NCBI GenBank assembly: GCA_012295275.1
Contig: CM022667.1
Location: 10,350,038 to 10,412,537, forward strand
Source: Chrysomallon squamiferum
Lineage: Eukaryota > Mollusca > Gastropoda > Neomphalida > Peltospiridae
Length of the DNA: 62,500 bases
Direction: 5' to 3'
Positions 62,227 to 62,500 of the stretch are shown here, piece by piece. Each line of letters begins with the position of its first letter. The stretch's first letter is position 1. The notes under the pieces were generated by a model, which did no database searches, was not told the DNA's origin, and saw only the letters and a list, made by a program, of their open reading frames with translations. A program made the translations under genes and the position numbers.

Positions 62227-62500
62227 AAAAAAAAAAAAAATTGTTGTTGGTCTGTCTGCAAGGCATTGCACTCTGGTCCTTGACACTGAAGGACCTCAAA
62301 CAAGTGTTAGTGAAGGCGGCGACACTGGTCTTGTTTTTTTTTTTTTTTTTTTTTTTTTTTTCTAATTGGTTTTGTTTTTGTTTTGCAACAGCAGAATCTT
62401 TATTATGATTTGTGTTAATTAACTACGGTTTTATGAACATGGTCAATTTGTCCTCCTTGGAGACGCCAGAATTACAATGTTGTAGACGTTAACATTTCTA

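Overview
This is a eukaryotic (animal) nuclear window. It is very AT-rich and crowded with microsatellites, and it holds spliced genes with introns from about 80 bp to 4.6 kb. No operons, prokaryotic-type genes, viral genes or CRISPR arrays are visible. The two recognisable proteins are metazoan (CARMIL and speriolin). The compact LRR exons, AT-rich introns and abundance of (AAT)n, (GA)n and (AC)n arrays would fit a lophotrochozoan invertebrate such as a mollusc, but the taxon is a weak inference.

Layout. (1) 1626-40411, minus strand: a complete CARMIL gene (capping protein, Arp2/3 and myosin-I linker) that I resolved into 41 coding exons encoding about 1702 residues. Nearly every junction has canonical GT/AG signals, and the reading phases agree from the start codon to the stop codon. 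The order is a PH-like N-terminus, an LRR solenoid, a helical dimerisation region, a capping-protein-binding region (CBR) with a recognisable CPI motif, and a long low-complexity tail. (2) 42400-46590, minus strand: a complete six-exon speriolin (SPATC1)-like gene of 595 residues. It has an N-terminal coiled coil, a Ser/Arg-rich middle and the conserved C-terminal speriolin domain. (3) 47192-47334, plus strand: a small coding-looking exon, divergent from the speriolin gene, with no recognised family. (4) 49311-55822, plus strand: a nine-exon gene for a 571-residue Ser-rich, coiled-coil protein that I do not recognise. Its 3' UTR may run to a poly(A) signal near 60396. (5) 56-62.5 kb: long UTR or intergenic DNA with diverged tandem repeats and a pair of inverted dispersed-repeat copies.

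The most unusual theme lies inside the CARMIL gene. At three separate exons (20, 25 and 35) the exon edge and its splice site lie within a tandem repeat that extends into the intron, so several spare acceptors or donors sit beside the real one. Exon 35 is followed by two 24-nt, frame-preserving, GT/AG-flanked copies of its own 3' end. Exons 29 and 30 look like duplicated phase-1 cassettes. A 30-nt microexon and two further tiny exons (44 and 20 nt) are needed to keep the frame, and an in-frame 24-bp minisatellite encodes a Ser/Thr-rich octapeptide array. Together these suggest that the CARMIL tail and linker are lengthened and diversified by tandem duplication. Both CARMIL and the speriolin gene have a perfect CRE palindrome (TGACGTCA) just upstream of their start codons. 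No transcript data or homology search was available, so the exon models are hand-built from splice signals, phase agreement and remembered family similarity.
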